Positions 41,811-50,520 of a stretch of DNA of 64,000 nt are shown here, one piece after another. Both the position numbers and the translations under genes were made by a program. The number at the start of each line of letters is the position of its first letter. Position 1 is the stretch's first letter. The notes beneath the pieces were generated by a model. The model was not told the DNA's origin and did no database searches. It was given only the letters and a program-made list of their open reading frames with translations. Origin of the DNA: Saccharothrix obliqua (GTDB taxonomy: Bacteria > Actinomycetota > Actinomycetes > Mycobacteriales > Pseudonocardiaceae); the NCBI RefSeq assembly GCF_019375475.1, contig NZ_JAHXGQ010000003.1:372001-436000 (forward strand), in the 5' to 3' direction.

Positions 41811-42725
41811 GTGGAGTCACCTGAACAACGACCGAGGGGACTCGTCATCAACACCACCACCGCTTCCTTCGCCGGCCGCTCCGTGTCCCGGACCGGCTAC
41901 GGCGCGCTCCAGTTAGGCCGGCTGCACGATCGCCGCGACGAGGCCGTCGCCCTGCTGCGGCGTGCTGTCGAGCTGGGCGTGAACCACGTCGACACCGCCG
42001 AGTTCTACGGCTTCGGCTTCGCCAACGCCGTGATCCGCGAAGCCCTGCGGCCCGGGGACGACGTCCTGGTCGTCACCAAGGTCGGCGCCGAACCCGACCC
42101 GAGCAGGCAGGTGCCGCTGCGGATCGCGCAGCGGCCCGAACAGCTGCGGGCCGCCGTCGAGGACAACCTGCGCGGCCTCGGCCTCGACCACCTGCCGGTG
42201 GTCAACCTCCGGCGCCTGGACACCGGCCCCGGACTGCGCCCCGAGGGTGACCAGGTGGTCGACCTGGACGACCAGCTCGCGACGATGACCGCCCTGCGCG
42301 ACGAGGGCAAGATCGGCGCGATCGGCCTGAGCGCCGTCACCCCGGACGTCCTGCGCCGCGCCCTGCCGGCCGGCATCGCCTGCGTGCAGAACGCCTACAG
42401 CCTCGTTTCCCGTGAGGACGAGGACATGCTGCGGCGGTGCGTCGAAGAGGGCATCGCATGGGTGCCGTTCTTCCCGCTCGGCGGGGGATTCCCGGGCCTG
42501 CCCAAGGCCACCGACGAGCCGGTGGTGCGCACCGTGGCCGAATCCCTGGGCGTGACGCCCTCCCAGGTCGCCCTCGCCTGGCTGCTGCACCACGCGCCGA
42601 ACACCCTGCTCATCCCCGGCACCGCAGACCCGGCCCACCTGGAGGCCAACACGGCGGTCGGCGAGATCACCCTCGACGCGGACGCCTTGGCCGCCCTCGA
42701 CTCCTGCTCCACCAACGTCCCGTGA
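41811..42725 (+). CDS. Aldo-keto reductase
   Basis: About 304 residues. The start is uncertain: GTG 41811 or TTG 41793 are in frame, and neither has a clear ribosome-binding site. The TIM barrel carries Asp and Tyr of the catalytic tetrad in VNHVDTAEFYGFG and Lys in VLVVTKVGAE. The position normally holding the catalytic His reads NLRRLD, so His is Arg, as in some IolS/YdhF-like branches. The NADPH pocket is in IPGTADPAHLEAN. It probably reduces aldehydes; regulated by the divergent TetR. Confidence 0.85.
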   Translation: MESPEQRPRGLVINTTTASFAGRSVSRTGYGALQLGRLHDRRDEAVALLRRAVELGVNHVDTAEFYGFGFANAVIREALRPGDDVLVVTKVGAEPDPSRQVPLRIAQRPEQLRAAVEDNLRGLGLDHLPVVNLRRLDTGPGLRPEGDQVVDLDDQLATMTALRDEGKIGAIGLSAVTPDVLRRALPAGIACVQNAYSLVSREDEDMLRRCVEEGIAWVPFFPLGGGFPGLPKATDEPVVRTVAESLGVTPSQVALAWLLHHAPNTLLIPGTADPAHLEANTAVGEITLDADALAALDSCSTNVP

Positions 42726-42777
42726 AGGCCACCGCGACAACGGCGGCGTGGTCGGCGAAGTCCTGGTCGACAGGGCT

Positions 42778-43449
42778 TCACTCGGCGACGACCAGTCCCA
42801 CCCGGTAGGCGAGGACCACGGCCTGCACGCGGTCGCGCAGGTCGAGTTTGGTCAGGATGCGGGAGACGTAGGTCTTCACGGTTTCCGTGGTGATGTGGAG
42901 CTTCTCGGCGATCTCCGCGTTGGACATGCCCGCGGCGAGCTGTTCGAGCACTTCGAGTTCCCGGCGGGCGAGGGTCTGCCGGACGCGGTCCCGGGCCGGG
43001 TTGGTGGTGTCGGGGCGCAGGCGCTCGGCGTAGTGGCCGATCAGGGTGCGGGTGACGGCCGGGGCCACCAGCGACTCCCCGGCGGCGACGGTGCGCACGC
43101 CGTTGACCAGTTCGCGCGGTGGCGCGTCCTTGAGCAGGAACCCGCTGGCACCGGCCTTGAGCGCCTCGTAGACGTACTCGTCGACGTTGAAAGTGGTCAC
43201 CACCAACACCTTCGCCGGGTTGTCCACGCCGGGCCCGGCCAGTCGGCGAGTGGCCTCGATGCCGTCGAGGATGGGCATGCGGATGTCCATCACCACGACG
43301 TCCGGGCGCAACCGCGACACCTCCTCGACGGCCTGCCTGCCGTCCGCGGCCTCGCCGACGACCTCCATGTCCGGTTGCGCCGAGAAGATCGTGGTGTACC
43401 CGGCGCGCACCAGTTCCTGATCCTCGCACACCAGAACCCGGATGGTCAT
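42778..43449 (-). CDS. NarL/LuxR-type response regulator
   Basis: 223 residues. Receiver domain with acidic pocket EDQELVRAGY, phosphoacceptor Asp in DVVVMDIRMPILDG, Thr in VVTTFN and Lys in LLKDAPP. C-terminal LuxR helix-turn-helix LARRELEVLEQLAAGMSNAEIAEKL. The start overlaps the stop of the histidine kinase gene by 4 bp, so the two form a co-translated two-component system. Target genes are unknown; the CPBP protease gene upstream is one possibility. Confidence 0.95.
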   Translation of the reverse strand: MTIRVLVCEDQELVRAGYTTIFSAQPDMEVVGEAADGRQAVEEVSRLRPDVVVMDIRMPILDGIEATRRLAGPGVDNPAKVLVVTTFNVDEYVYEALKAGASGFLLKDAPPRELVNGVRTVAAGESLVAPAVTRTLIGHYAERLRPDTTNPARDRVRQTLARRELEVLEQLAAGMSNAEIAEKLHITTETVKTYVSRILTKLDLRDRVQAVVLAYRVGLVVAE

Positions 43450-44594
43450 TCCTGCCTCCGTGACGGGATGAGGGCGTGCACCCGGAACCCTCCTCCGGGC
43501 CGTGCCGCGGCCACCAGTTCACCACCGAGCATCCGCACCCGCTCCCGCAGCCCGCTCAAACCGCGCCCGCCCGACCCGACCGCGGGCGTGCCCGCGGAGA
43601 CCCCGTCCGTCGTCACCTCGATCTCGATCCGGTCGTCGTGGTCGTCGATCCCGACCCGCGTCAGGTGTCCCGCCGCGTACTTCATCGCGTTGGTCAGCGC
43701 TTCCTGCACCACCCGGTACGCCGCCAACTCGACGTCGACGGCGTGCTCGCGCCGGTCGCCCCGCCTGTGCAGCTCGACCGGCTGACCGGACAGCCGGGCC
43801 TGCTCGACGAGGTCGCCGACCCGGCCCAGGGTCGGCGACCGGTCGGCCCGCGCCGAGTCACCCGTCGCCTCCAGCACACCGAGCAGGTGACGCAGTTCCG
43901 TCAACGCCCGGCGGCCCGTGACGCTGATGGCGTCGAGCCCTTCCCCGACGCGTTCCGGCGCCCCGTCGAGCAGGAACTGCGCCGCGTCCGCCTGGACGAC
44001 CATCGCGGTCACGTGGTGGGTCACCACGTCGTGCAGGTCCCGGGCGATGCGGGCCCGTTCCCCGGCGGTCGCCACCTCGACGCTGAGCCGGCGGTTCTCC
44101 GCCTCCTCGGCCCGCCACCGGCGCATCGCGGTCCCGGCCATCCACATCACCACCAGACTCAGGTAGAAGACGACGAACACCTGGAGCCGACTGGGCGAAC
44201 CCAGCACGTGCAACGTGATCGCCAGCCCGGCGAAGCCCGCGGTCGCCACCGCCGCGGTGACCCGGCGGTACCGGACCTGGTGCGCCCCGACCGTGAACAG
44301 CGCCAGGTAGAGGCCGATACCGGCGATGGTGTCCGGGTAGCCGAACGACTGGTGCAGCGCGAAGGCGGCACCGGTGACCGCCAGGCAGCCGGCCGGCCGG
44401 TGCCGCCTGACCGCCATCGGCACGGCCTGCGCGATGACCAGCACGAGCGCGAGCGCGTCGACCGGGCGTTTCGGCAGGTCCCCGAGCTGAGGACCCATGG
44501 TCGACACGGTCGGGACGAACGCCAGAGCCGTCAGGAGCAGCGCGAGCGCGATGTCCTTGGTGGACTGGGATAGTTTCTGCCACCACCGGAGCAC
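43446..44594 (-). CDS. Membrane sensor histidine kinase (HisKA_3 type)
   Basis: 382 residues from the GTG at 44594. Five or so membrane segments in the first ~160 residues (IALALLLTALAFVPTV, LVLVIAQAVPMAV, VFVVFYLSLVVMWMAG) are followed by the dimerisation helix with the phosphorylated His in RARIARDLHDVVTHHV and a C-terminal HATPase (EALTNAMKYAA, GGRGLSGLRERV). No large extracellular sensor is present, so it likely senses membrane state or cell-envelope stress. It is coupled to the response regulator by a 4-bp overlap. Confidence 0.93.
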   Translation of the reverse strand: MLRWWQKLSQSTKDIALALLLTALAFVPTVSTMGPQLGDLPKRPVDALALVLVIAQAVPMAVRRHRPAGCLAVTGAAFALHQSFGYPDTIAGIGLYLALFTVGAHQVRYRRVTAAVATAGFAGLAITLHVLGSPSRLQVFVVFYLSLVVMWMAGTAMRRWRAEEAENRRLSVEVATAGERARIARDLHDVVTHHVTAMVVQADAAQFLLDGAPERVGEGLDAISVTGRRALTELRHLLGVLEATGDSARADRSPTLGRVGDLVEQARLSGQPVELHRRGDRREHAVDVELAAYRVVQEALTNAMKYAAGHLTRVGIDDHDDRIEIEVTTDGVSAGTPAVGSGGRGLSGLRERVRMLGGELVAAARPGGGFRVHALIPSRRQE

Positions 44595-44610
44595 CGCGCG
44601 AGCGTACTGG

Positions 44611-45456
44611 TCAGGCCGCCTTGGCACGGCGCTGGATCCGGCCGGTGCGGGCGGCGCGGCGCAGCAGGACGGCGATGGGCACGACGCAGACCAGCAGCGC
44701 GAGCAGGCTCGCCTCGGGTCCGAACGCCCCACCGGTCAGCGCGGCGGGACCGGACAGCGTGGTCCGCAGCAGCCCCTGCGACGCATCGGCCGAGCCGGAC
44801 AGCGCGACGCCGAAGATGCCGGCGTGGGTGAAGTTCCAGGCGAAGTGCAGGCCGATCGACAGCCACAGCGAACGGGTCGCGACGTAGGCGGCGGTCGTCA
44901 GCAACCCGCCCGTCAGGGCGATCGACAGCACGCCCCAGAGCGTCGCGTCGGCGTTGATCGAGTGCGTCAGACCGAAGATCAGCGACGACAGGACCAGCGC
45001 GATCACCGTCCCGGTGCGCTCCTCCATGATCCGGAACAGCACGCCGCGGAACAACACCTCCTCGGCCACCGCGACGCTCGCCATCAGCCCGGCGGTGCCG
45101 AGGCAGCCCCAGATCGAGCCCCACGTCACGTCCTGCCAGCCGCCGAACATCCCGATCAGCAGGATCAGCAGGGCGGACAGTCCGAACCCGAGCACCACCC
45201 CGCGCCCCAGCTGGGACCACACCCGCGCCTCGGTCAGCTCGGGGATGTCCGCCCGCTGCTCCACGACCCGCGACAGCTTGCGATAACCGGCCACGACAAC
45301 GATGACGGAGCCGACACCCAACGGCAGGGCGAGCAGTGCGACGGGCGACACCAGCTGCATGATGACCGCGTTCACCAGCATCACGACGGTGAACGCGACC
45401 AGCAGCACGGGGAACCGATACCTGCGAAGCTGCCCGATTTCCTTCGTACGAACCAT
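44611..45456 (-). CDS. CPBP-family intramembrane metalloprotease
   Basis: 281 residues from ATG 45456. About eight membrane helices. The CAAX protease/bacteriocin-processing motifs are present: AVAEEVLFRGVLF (EExxxR), LIFGLTHS (FxxxH) and LHFAWNFTH. Members cleave membrane-embedded proteins; in bacteria some are linked to peptide processing or immunity. It is 16 bp upstream of the histidine kinase gene, so the three genes probably form one operon. Confidence 0.9.
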   Translation of the reverse strand: MVRTKEIGQLRRYRFPVLLVAFTVVMLVNAVIMQLVSPVALLALPLGVGSVIVVVAGYRKLSRVVEQRADIPELTEARVWSQLGRGVVLGFGLSALLILLIGMFGGWQDVTWGSIWGCLGTAGLMASVAVAEEVLFRGVLFRIMEERTGTVIALVLSSLIFGLTHSINADATLWGVLSIALTGGLLTTAAYVATRSLWLSIGLHFAWNFTHAGIFGVALSGSADASQGLLRTTLSGPAALTGGAFGPEASLLALLVCVVPIAVLLRRAARTGRIQRRAKAA

Positions 45457-45574
45457 TGCCCTCGTCCCCTCTGCGACGGTCTCCTTGCGTGACACAGAGA
45501 TTAGGAATCCAGGCCGGTCACGGAATCCCGCCGGGAACAACAACCTGTGTAGCTCGCAAGGGGGACAACGACCC

Positions 45575-47131
45575 TCAGCGCGGGGCGACGTCGGTGCAGT
45601 CGACCTTGCTGTCCGGCAACCGGCCGGTGGTCAGGAACGTCACCGTCGCCTCGTCCACGCACTTGGAGCCCTGGTTGTAGACGTAGTGCCCACCGTTGTC
45701 CGCGCCGACGAAAGCCGCTCGCTCGCCGAGGGCCTGGTAGAGCCCGAGGCCGTCTTCCCACGGTGTGGCGTTGTCCCGGCGGTTCTGCAGGATCAGCGTG
45801 TTGCGTGGTCCCTGGTCGGTCACGCGGACGGGCTCTTCGACCGGCTCCGGCCAGAACGCGCACGCCCGGATGTTGGCGGGCATCCCCGCGGTGAGCGGCC
45901 AGGCCGCGCGGTCCTCGGCGGTGCGGCGGGCGTACTCGTCGACATCATCGGACCACGGCGCGTCACCACAGGTCAGTGCCAGGAACATGGTGGCCTGGTT
46001 GTCGACCGGCACGCCCGGGGTCGGTGGCGGTGCGGCGAACACCTGGTGCAGCACCTGGCCGTCCGCCTCGGTGAGCGTGCCGTTGGCCAGGGCGACGGCG
46101 GCCTTCCAGAACCGCGCGAGCACCGGCAGAGTCTCGTTGTGCAGCAGGAGGCTGTAGGTGACGGTGCGCAGCACCGAACCCGTCAAAGCAAGGGAGGAGC
46201 CGGGAACGGGCGCGGGAACGCGGTCGAGGCGGTCGGCGAGTGCGAGGTACGTCCGGGTCACCTCTTCGGCGGTGCGGCCCAGCCCGAGCGCGGCGTGCTG
46301 TGCGGCGGCAACCCCTGCCGCGTCGGGGAAGCGTTCCGACATGGCCTTGCCCCAGTTGTCCGTCGCGTCGGCCCAGACCTTCGTGGGGTCGACGTTGCTC
46401 TCCAGGATCACCCGGTCGGCTCGATCCGGGAACAGCGACGCGTAGACGGTGCCGAGGTACGTGCCGTAGGACTGACCCCAGTAGGAGATCTTCTCCTCGC
46501 CGAGCGCCACGCGGATGCGGTCCATGTCGCGGGCGGTGTTGGCGGTCGTGAAGTGCCGGAGCTCCTCGTTCGCCGCGCACCGTTCGGCGTCGGCGCGGGC
46601 GTGGTCGACGTTCGCGGTGATCGAGCCGTCCGCGGCCGGGAACGGGAAGATCCCGGTGAGGGTCGGGTCGCCGAGACCACAGCTCTGCGGTGTGCTGTGC
46701 CGGACTCCACGCGGGTCGAAACCGATCAGGTCGTAGGCCGCCAACACCGGCGGCGGCAGGGTCGGCGCGACGGCACCCGGGGTGTCCAGGCCGGGCAACG
46801 CCGGGCCGCCCGGGTTCAGCAGCAGGACGCCGCGGCGGTCGGGCGACTTCGCCGCCGGCAGCTTCGAGACGGCCACCTCGATCATCCCGCCACCGGGGTT
46901 CCGGTAGTCGAGCGGGACCTCCACCGTTCCGCAGGTGAGCCGGGGGTCGCGACCGGCGCCCTCGGCCGACTCCGGGCACGTGCCCCACGTGATGTGCGGC
47001 GTGGCGGCGACCGGTGGCGCGGCCCCTCTTCCCGGGGCGGCGTCACAGGCCGCCACCGCGGTGAGCGCCACCGCGATCACCACCCCGGTGAACCTCCGGG
47101 GGACACCCGCTGACCGTTGCGTCGTCTTCAA
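45575..47131 (-). CDS. Secreted lipoprotein, tripeptidyl aminopeptidase-like alpha/beta hydrolase
   Basis: About 518 residues. I prefer the TTG at 47131 because GGAGG lies 7 nt upstream and the product then begins with a clean lipoprotein signal (FTGVVIAVALTAVAAC), giving Cys as the lipidated residue. The body matches SlpD/SlpE/Tap-type exopeptidases: LLLNPGGPALPGL (oxyanion), nucleophile in YWGQSYGTYLG, LILQNRRDNATPWEDG (acid) and GGHYVYNQGSKCV (His) in the TAP-like C-terminal domain. It probably trims peptides outside the cell. An ATG at 47179 would spoil the signal peptide. Confidence 0.9.
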   Translation of the reverse strand: MKTTQRSAGVPRRFTGVVIAVALTAVAACDAAPGRGAAPPVAATPHITWGTCPESAEGAGRDPRLTCGTVEVPLDYRNPGGGMIEVAVSKLPAAKSPDRRGVLLLNPGGPALPGLDTPGAVAPTLPPPVLAAYDLIGFDPRGVRHSTPQSCGLGDPTLTGIFPFPAADGSITANVDHARADAERCAANEELRHFTTANTARDMDRIRVALGEEKISYWGQSYGTYLGTVYASLFPDRADRVILESNVDPTKVWADATDNWGKAMSERFPDAAGVAAAQHAALGLGRTAEEVTRTYLALADRLDRVPAPVPGSSLALTGSVLRTVTYSLLLHNETLPVLARFWKAAVALANGTLTEADGQVLHQVFAAPPPTPGVPVDNQATMFLALTCGDAPWSDDVDEYARRTAEDRAAWPLTAGMPANIRACAFWPEPVEEPVRVTDQGPRNTLILQNRRDNATPWEDGLGLYQALGERAAFVGADNGGHYVYNQGSKCVDEATVTFLTTGRLPDSKVDCTDVAPR

Positions 47132-47257
47132 CGCCTTGCCTCCAGTTCTCGGCGTACCGCGACGGACTGACGCCGTCATCGGCGAAAACTACGAGAGGCT
47201 GTGGCGCGCCGAATCCCCTTGGTGTGGACACTTCTCTGTAGTCCTCACGGGGGAGCC

Positions 47258-47593
47258 CTACATCCGCACCCGCACCGTGACACGGCCCTTGTCGTCGCGG
47301 TGCGATGTCGCGTGCCCGGTCCGTTGGACGCCATCGAGTTCCAACGTCAGAGGACCGCCCTCGCCGCTGAAGTTGCGCCACCAGGTCTTGGCGTCCGGCA
47401 TCATCACCCTGATCTCGACGATGCCGCCCTTGCGTTGGTACCCAACGGGTGTGGAGAACGTGCGGCCCGACTTGCGCCCCGTGTAGGACGCCACGGTGAT
47501 CCCCTTGCGGACGAGCTTCCCGATGAGCGGCACGTCGCGCAGTCCGACGACCCACCTGTTGACGCGGCCGACGAGTGGAGCCTTGAAGTTCAT
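47258..47593 (-). CDS. Deazaflavin (F420)-dependent nitroreductase family protein
   Basis: 111 residues from ATG 47593. The split beta-barrel Ddn/F420H2-dependent family core is visible: ITVASYTGRKSGRTFSTPVGYQRKGGIVEI, MPDAKTWWRNFSGEGG and the C-terminal GRVTVRVRM. Such actinobacterial enzymes reduce quinones, nitro compounds or enones with reduced F420. It is monocistronic here. Substrate unknown. Confidence 0.85.
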   Translation of the reverse strand: MNFKAPLVGRVNRWVVGLRDVPLIGKLVRKGITVASYTGRKSGRTFSTPVGYQRKGGIVEIRVMMPDAKTWWRNFSGEGGPLTLELDGVQRTGHATSHRDDKGRVTVRVRM

Positions 47594-47688
47594 GTGCCCG
47601 ACCGTAGTCCGGGAAATGGAGAATCCCCTCCGCCGGGCGTGAAGTGAGGAAGTGACGGCGGAAACGTCTCGGATGCTCCGGCGCACCG

Positions 47689-48792
47689 TCAGTCGGCCGA
47701 CAGCAGGTCCTGCACGCCGTTTTCAAGCAGCTTCGCCATCTCCGTCGAACGGGGCAGCATCGTGTCCTCGTAGGCGCGGACGGCGTCGGCGACGGTGGGT
47801 GAGTGCGCGAGGGCGAGCGCGAGGTCGCGGGCGTCGAGCAGGGCCAGGTTGACGCCGACGCCGAGCGGCGGCATGAGGTGGGCGGCGTCGCCGAGCAGGG
47901 TCACCGCCGGGTCGTGGTCCCAGGTGTGCGGTACGGGGAGGGCGTGGATCGGCCGGTCGACGTAGGGGCCGTCGTTGTCGGTGATCATCCGGCGCAGGTC
48001 CGGCGACCAGTCGGCGAACTCGGCGAGCAGGTGGGCACGCAGGCCCGCGGTGTCCTCGACGGTCAGCCCGGCCGCGGCGATCCAGTCGACCGGCACCCGC
48101 TGGATGACGTAGACCCGGATGTGGCCGCCGCTGCCGCGCTGGGCGAACAGGGCGCGGGTGCCGTCCGCCGCGTGCGCGCTGCCCGGGCCGACCAACCGGG
48201 ACAGGTCGGCGTGCCGGTCCTCCACGTCGTTGAACCGGGCTTCCAGGAAGCTCACGCCGGTGTGCCGGGGCACGGCGCGCGAGACGGCCCGGCGGACCCG
48301 GGAGAACGCGCCGTCCGCGCCGACGACCAGGTCGGCCTCCGCGGTCGTGCCGTCGGCGAAGTGCAACGTCCGCGGCCCGCCGGGCGACCCGCCCACCCGG
48401 TCCAGGGCGTGCCCCCAGCGCACGGTGCCGGGCTGGAGCGAGTCGAGCAGCAGGGTGCGCAGCCGGCCGCGGTCGATCTCGGGTTTGACCCGCTCGTCCG
48501 GGTCCGGGACGTGGTGGGCGCGGAGTTCGCCGGACGGGTCCAGCCCGCGCATCTCCTGCCCCTCCGGGCGGGCGTGCGCGAAGAACTCGTCGAGGAGGCC
48601 GGCCTCGCGCAGGGCGAGTTGGCCGTCGTCGGCACGCAGGTCGAGCGAACCGCCCTGGTCGCGGGCGTCGGGGCCCAGGTCGCGGTCGTGGACGGTGACC
48701 GCGATGCCGTGCCGCTGGAGGATGCGGGCGCAGGTGAGCCCGCCGGGTCCGGCGCCGACGACGGCGATCCGGGCGGTGGTGGGTGACGTCAT
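47689..48792 (-). CDS. FAD-dependent monooxygenase (TetX/PHBH-like)
   Basis: 367 residues from ATG 48792 (a GTG two codons upstream is possible). N-terminal FAD-binding GxGxxG in AVVGAGPGGLTCARIL, the DG motif in VVGADGAFSRVRR and the GD motif in TLLGDAAHLMPPLGVGVN. It has the single-component flavin hydroxylase layout that includes TetX and several antibiotic-modifying enzymes. It is divergent from a TetR gene 81 bp away, which fits an inducible detoxification pair. Confidence 0.9.
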   Translation of the reverse strand: MTSPTTARIAVVGAGPGGLTCARILQRHGIAVTVHDRDLGPDARDQGGSLDLRADDGQLALREAGLLDEFFAHARPEGQEMRGLDPSGELRAHHVPDPDERVKPEIDRGRLRTLLLDSLQPGTVRWGHALDRVGGSPGGPRTLHFADGTTAEADLVVGADGAFSRVRRAVSRAVPRHTGVSFLEARFNDVEDRHADLSRLVGPGSAHAADGTRALFAQRGSGGHIRVYVIQRVPVDWIAAAGLTVEDTAGLRAHLLAEFADWSPDLRRMITDNDGPYVDRPIHALPVPHTWDHDPAVTLLGDAAHLMPPLGVGVNLALLDARDLALALAHSPTVADAVRAYEDTMLPRSTEMAKLLENGVQDLLSAD

Positions 48793-48873
48793 GGTCACCA
48801 GAAAAGCAAACTCAGTTCAAAAGTGCAACCGTTCAACTTTGTGCCCGATGCCACCTTCGGTTACGCTCCCGTC
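48793..48873. promoter_or_regulatory. Divergent promoter with imperfect repeat between monooxygenase and tetR
   Basis: An AT-rich 81-bp gap contains GTTCAAAAGT and GTTCAACTTT about 17 bp apart, making an imperfect inverted repeat (CAAAAGT...AACTTTG). TACGCT lies 6 nt before the tetR ATG and could be a -10 box for a leaderless message. Both readings are inference. Confidence 0.4.
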
Positions 48874-49464
48874 ATGACCGAAGCCCCGGTCGGCCGCCGC
48901 GAGCGCAAGAAGGCCGCCACCCGCCAGGCGATCGCCGATGCCGCCCTGCGGCTGTTCCTGGAGCGCGGCTACGCCGATGTGGGCATCCGGGACGTCGCCG
49001 ACGCGGCCGACGTGTCCACCACGACGGTGTTCAAGCACTTCACCGGCAAGGAAGCGCTGGTGTTCGACCAGGAGCGGGACCGGGAGGCGGAACTGGTCGC
49101 CGCCGTGCGCGACCGGCCGGCCGGGCAGGACGTCCTAGACGCGCTGCGGCACCACCTCCTGGACACGTGGCTGCCGATCGCGGCCCACCCGCAGGCCGCC
49201 GCCTTCACCGAGCTGGTGAACTCCACGCCCGAGCTGCGCGACTACGCGGAACGCATGTGGACCCGCCACACCGACCGCCTCGGCGCGGCCATCGCCGACG
49301 AGTTCGGCGTTGCCCACGACGACCTCGCCTGCGTGACCCTCGCCCGGTTCGTTCTCGAAATCCCCGCGCTCACCCGTGCCCGGCGCGATCGCCGGCAGGC
49401 CGTCGAGGCGATCTTCGACCTGCTGGCGCACGGCTGGCGACCGCCGAGCGCCGTGGTCAGCTGA
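48874..49464 (+). CDS. TetR-family repressor
   Basis: 196 residues from ATG 48874. Helix-turn-helix: GIRDVADAADVSTTTVFKHFTGKEALVF, the commonest actinobacterial TetR type. It is divergent from the FAD monooxygenase and probably represses it and itself. There is no visible ribosome-binding site, so the mRNA may be leaderless. Confidence 0.9.
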   Translation: MTEAPVGRRERKKAATRQAIADAALRLFLERGYADVGIRDVADAADVSTTTVFKHFTGKEALVFDQERDREAELVAAVRDRPAGQDVLDALRHHLLDTWLPIAAHPQAAAFTELVNSTPELRDYAERMWTRHTDRLGAAIADEFGVAHDDLACVTLARFVLEIPALTRARRDRRQAVEAIFDLLAHGWRPPSAVVS

Positions 49465-49754
49465 GCCGTAGCCGAGCAGTTAGTCCAACGAGCTTGCGAG
49501 ACTCCCTCACCGGGAGGTTCTCCTCGCGCAGGCGGAAATGGGTTCCCTGAATGGCGATCTGCCGCCGTTGTTCGGTGTGTCGGCACCCACGGCGTACCGG
49601 AGGTCCGCGCAGCGGACGCAGGCGGTACCCGTCGCGGCGGTTGCACCAGACAGTGCTCGACCGGCTCAGCGCCCAAGGGATGGTGGACTGGCAGAGGGAC
49701 CCTGGTCCGTGTCGCGAGCCCACCCTACCTGTGGTGAGTCGAAACGCCTGGTGG
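49465..49754. other. Intergenic region without recognisable gene
   Basis: 290 bp between convergent genes. Several short frames cross it on both strands, but codon use is unlike the flanking genes and I recognise no domain. It may hold decayed mobile-element sequence; I cannot support that. Confidence 0.3.
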
Positions 49755-50453
49755 TCACGCCAAGTGCGATCGTACGGCGGAGGTGGTTGATGACAGGTCC
49801 GTGCTGACAGGTGGAGCTTCCAGACGACCTGATTCGGGCTCAGGGTTGACCTGCGGACCAATCAGCGCGCCCAGCAGCGTCAGCAACAGGTCCAGTTCCT
49901 CTGGGCTGGTCGGAGCGGTAGTACCCGGTGGGAGGGAGCGCAAGACGAGACTGGACTCGTAACGACTGTGCGGGTTGTCGGGGGTGGGGCGGAACCCGCG
50001 GATGCCGATTGTCCCGCTGAGCGCCCCGCCGGTGCCGACCACGGGAAAGCGCTGGGCCACGCCCTTGATGATCTCGCTGGCGTCGATCCAACCAGCCGTT
50101 TGGGCCGTCCCGTCGGGGAATTCCAAGCGCTCACGGTAGTACATCATGACGTGGCCGTCCCGAGAGCGCTGGTAGAGGATTCGACCAGTGCCTGTCAGGG
50201 TGGCGACCAAATCGCCGTCCGGCGTGCGCAGCTCGCTGTCGTAGGTGTCCCAGTCGCCGATGCTGCGCCCAGGCGGATTGACGTGGCGGTAGTCCAGCTC
50301 GACCCGCTCCACCAGCTCCGCGTGATCGCGGTCACCGGGAGAGCAGCGCCCGCCTGGCGCCAACCCGCCGTTCTCGGCCAGCGCTGTGAACGCTGTGACG
50401 GCGGCGGCGAGGGACAGGTTGCGGCCGGGGATGCCGATGGTCGTGGGAAACAT
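49755..50453 (-). CDS. Allene oxide cyclase-barrel-like protein
   Basis: 232 residues from ATG 50453, which has GGAGGG 4 nt upstream, better than the ATG at 50483. The central region reads as a small beta-barrel of the allene oxide cyclase/dirigent type: GDWDTYDSELRTPDGDLVATLTG, HVMMYYRERLEFPDG, RFPVVGTGGALSGTIGIRGF. The C-terminal 60 residues are low-complexity. In actinomycetes barrel cyclases of related fold catalyse ring closures on polyketides (for example spirotetronate cyclases). Its place beside a LAL regulator and a modular PKS suggests a cyclase of that pathway; this is inference. Confidence 0.6.
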   Translation of the reverse strand: MFPTTIGIPGRNLSLAAAVTAFTALAENGGLAPGGRCSPGDRDHAELVERVELDYRHVNPPGRSIGDWDTYDSELRTPDGDLVATLTGTGRILYQRSRDGHVMMYYRERLEFPDGTAQTAGWIDASEIIKGVAQRFPVVGTGGALSGTIGIRGFRPTPDNPHSRYESSLVLRSLPPGTTAPTSPEELDLLLTLLGALIGPQVNPEPESGRLEAPPVSTDLSSTTSAVRSHLA

Positions 50454-50520
50454 GACCCTCCGATCGAAGTGTCGGTGACCCATCGTGTGATCGATGTCTA
50501 AAGCTATCCTTGCTTCCCGG

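Noticed and set aside
49538-49807. Small plus-strand frame between tetR and the barrel protein gene
   Set aside because: No ribosome-binding site, no recognisable domain, and it overlaps the 3' end of the barrel protein gene.
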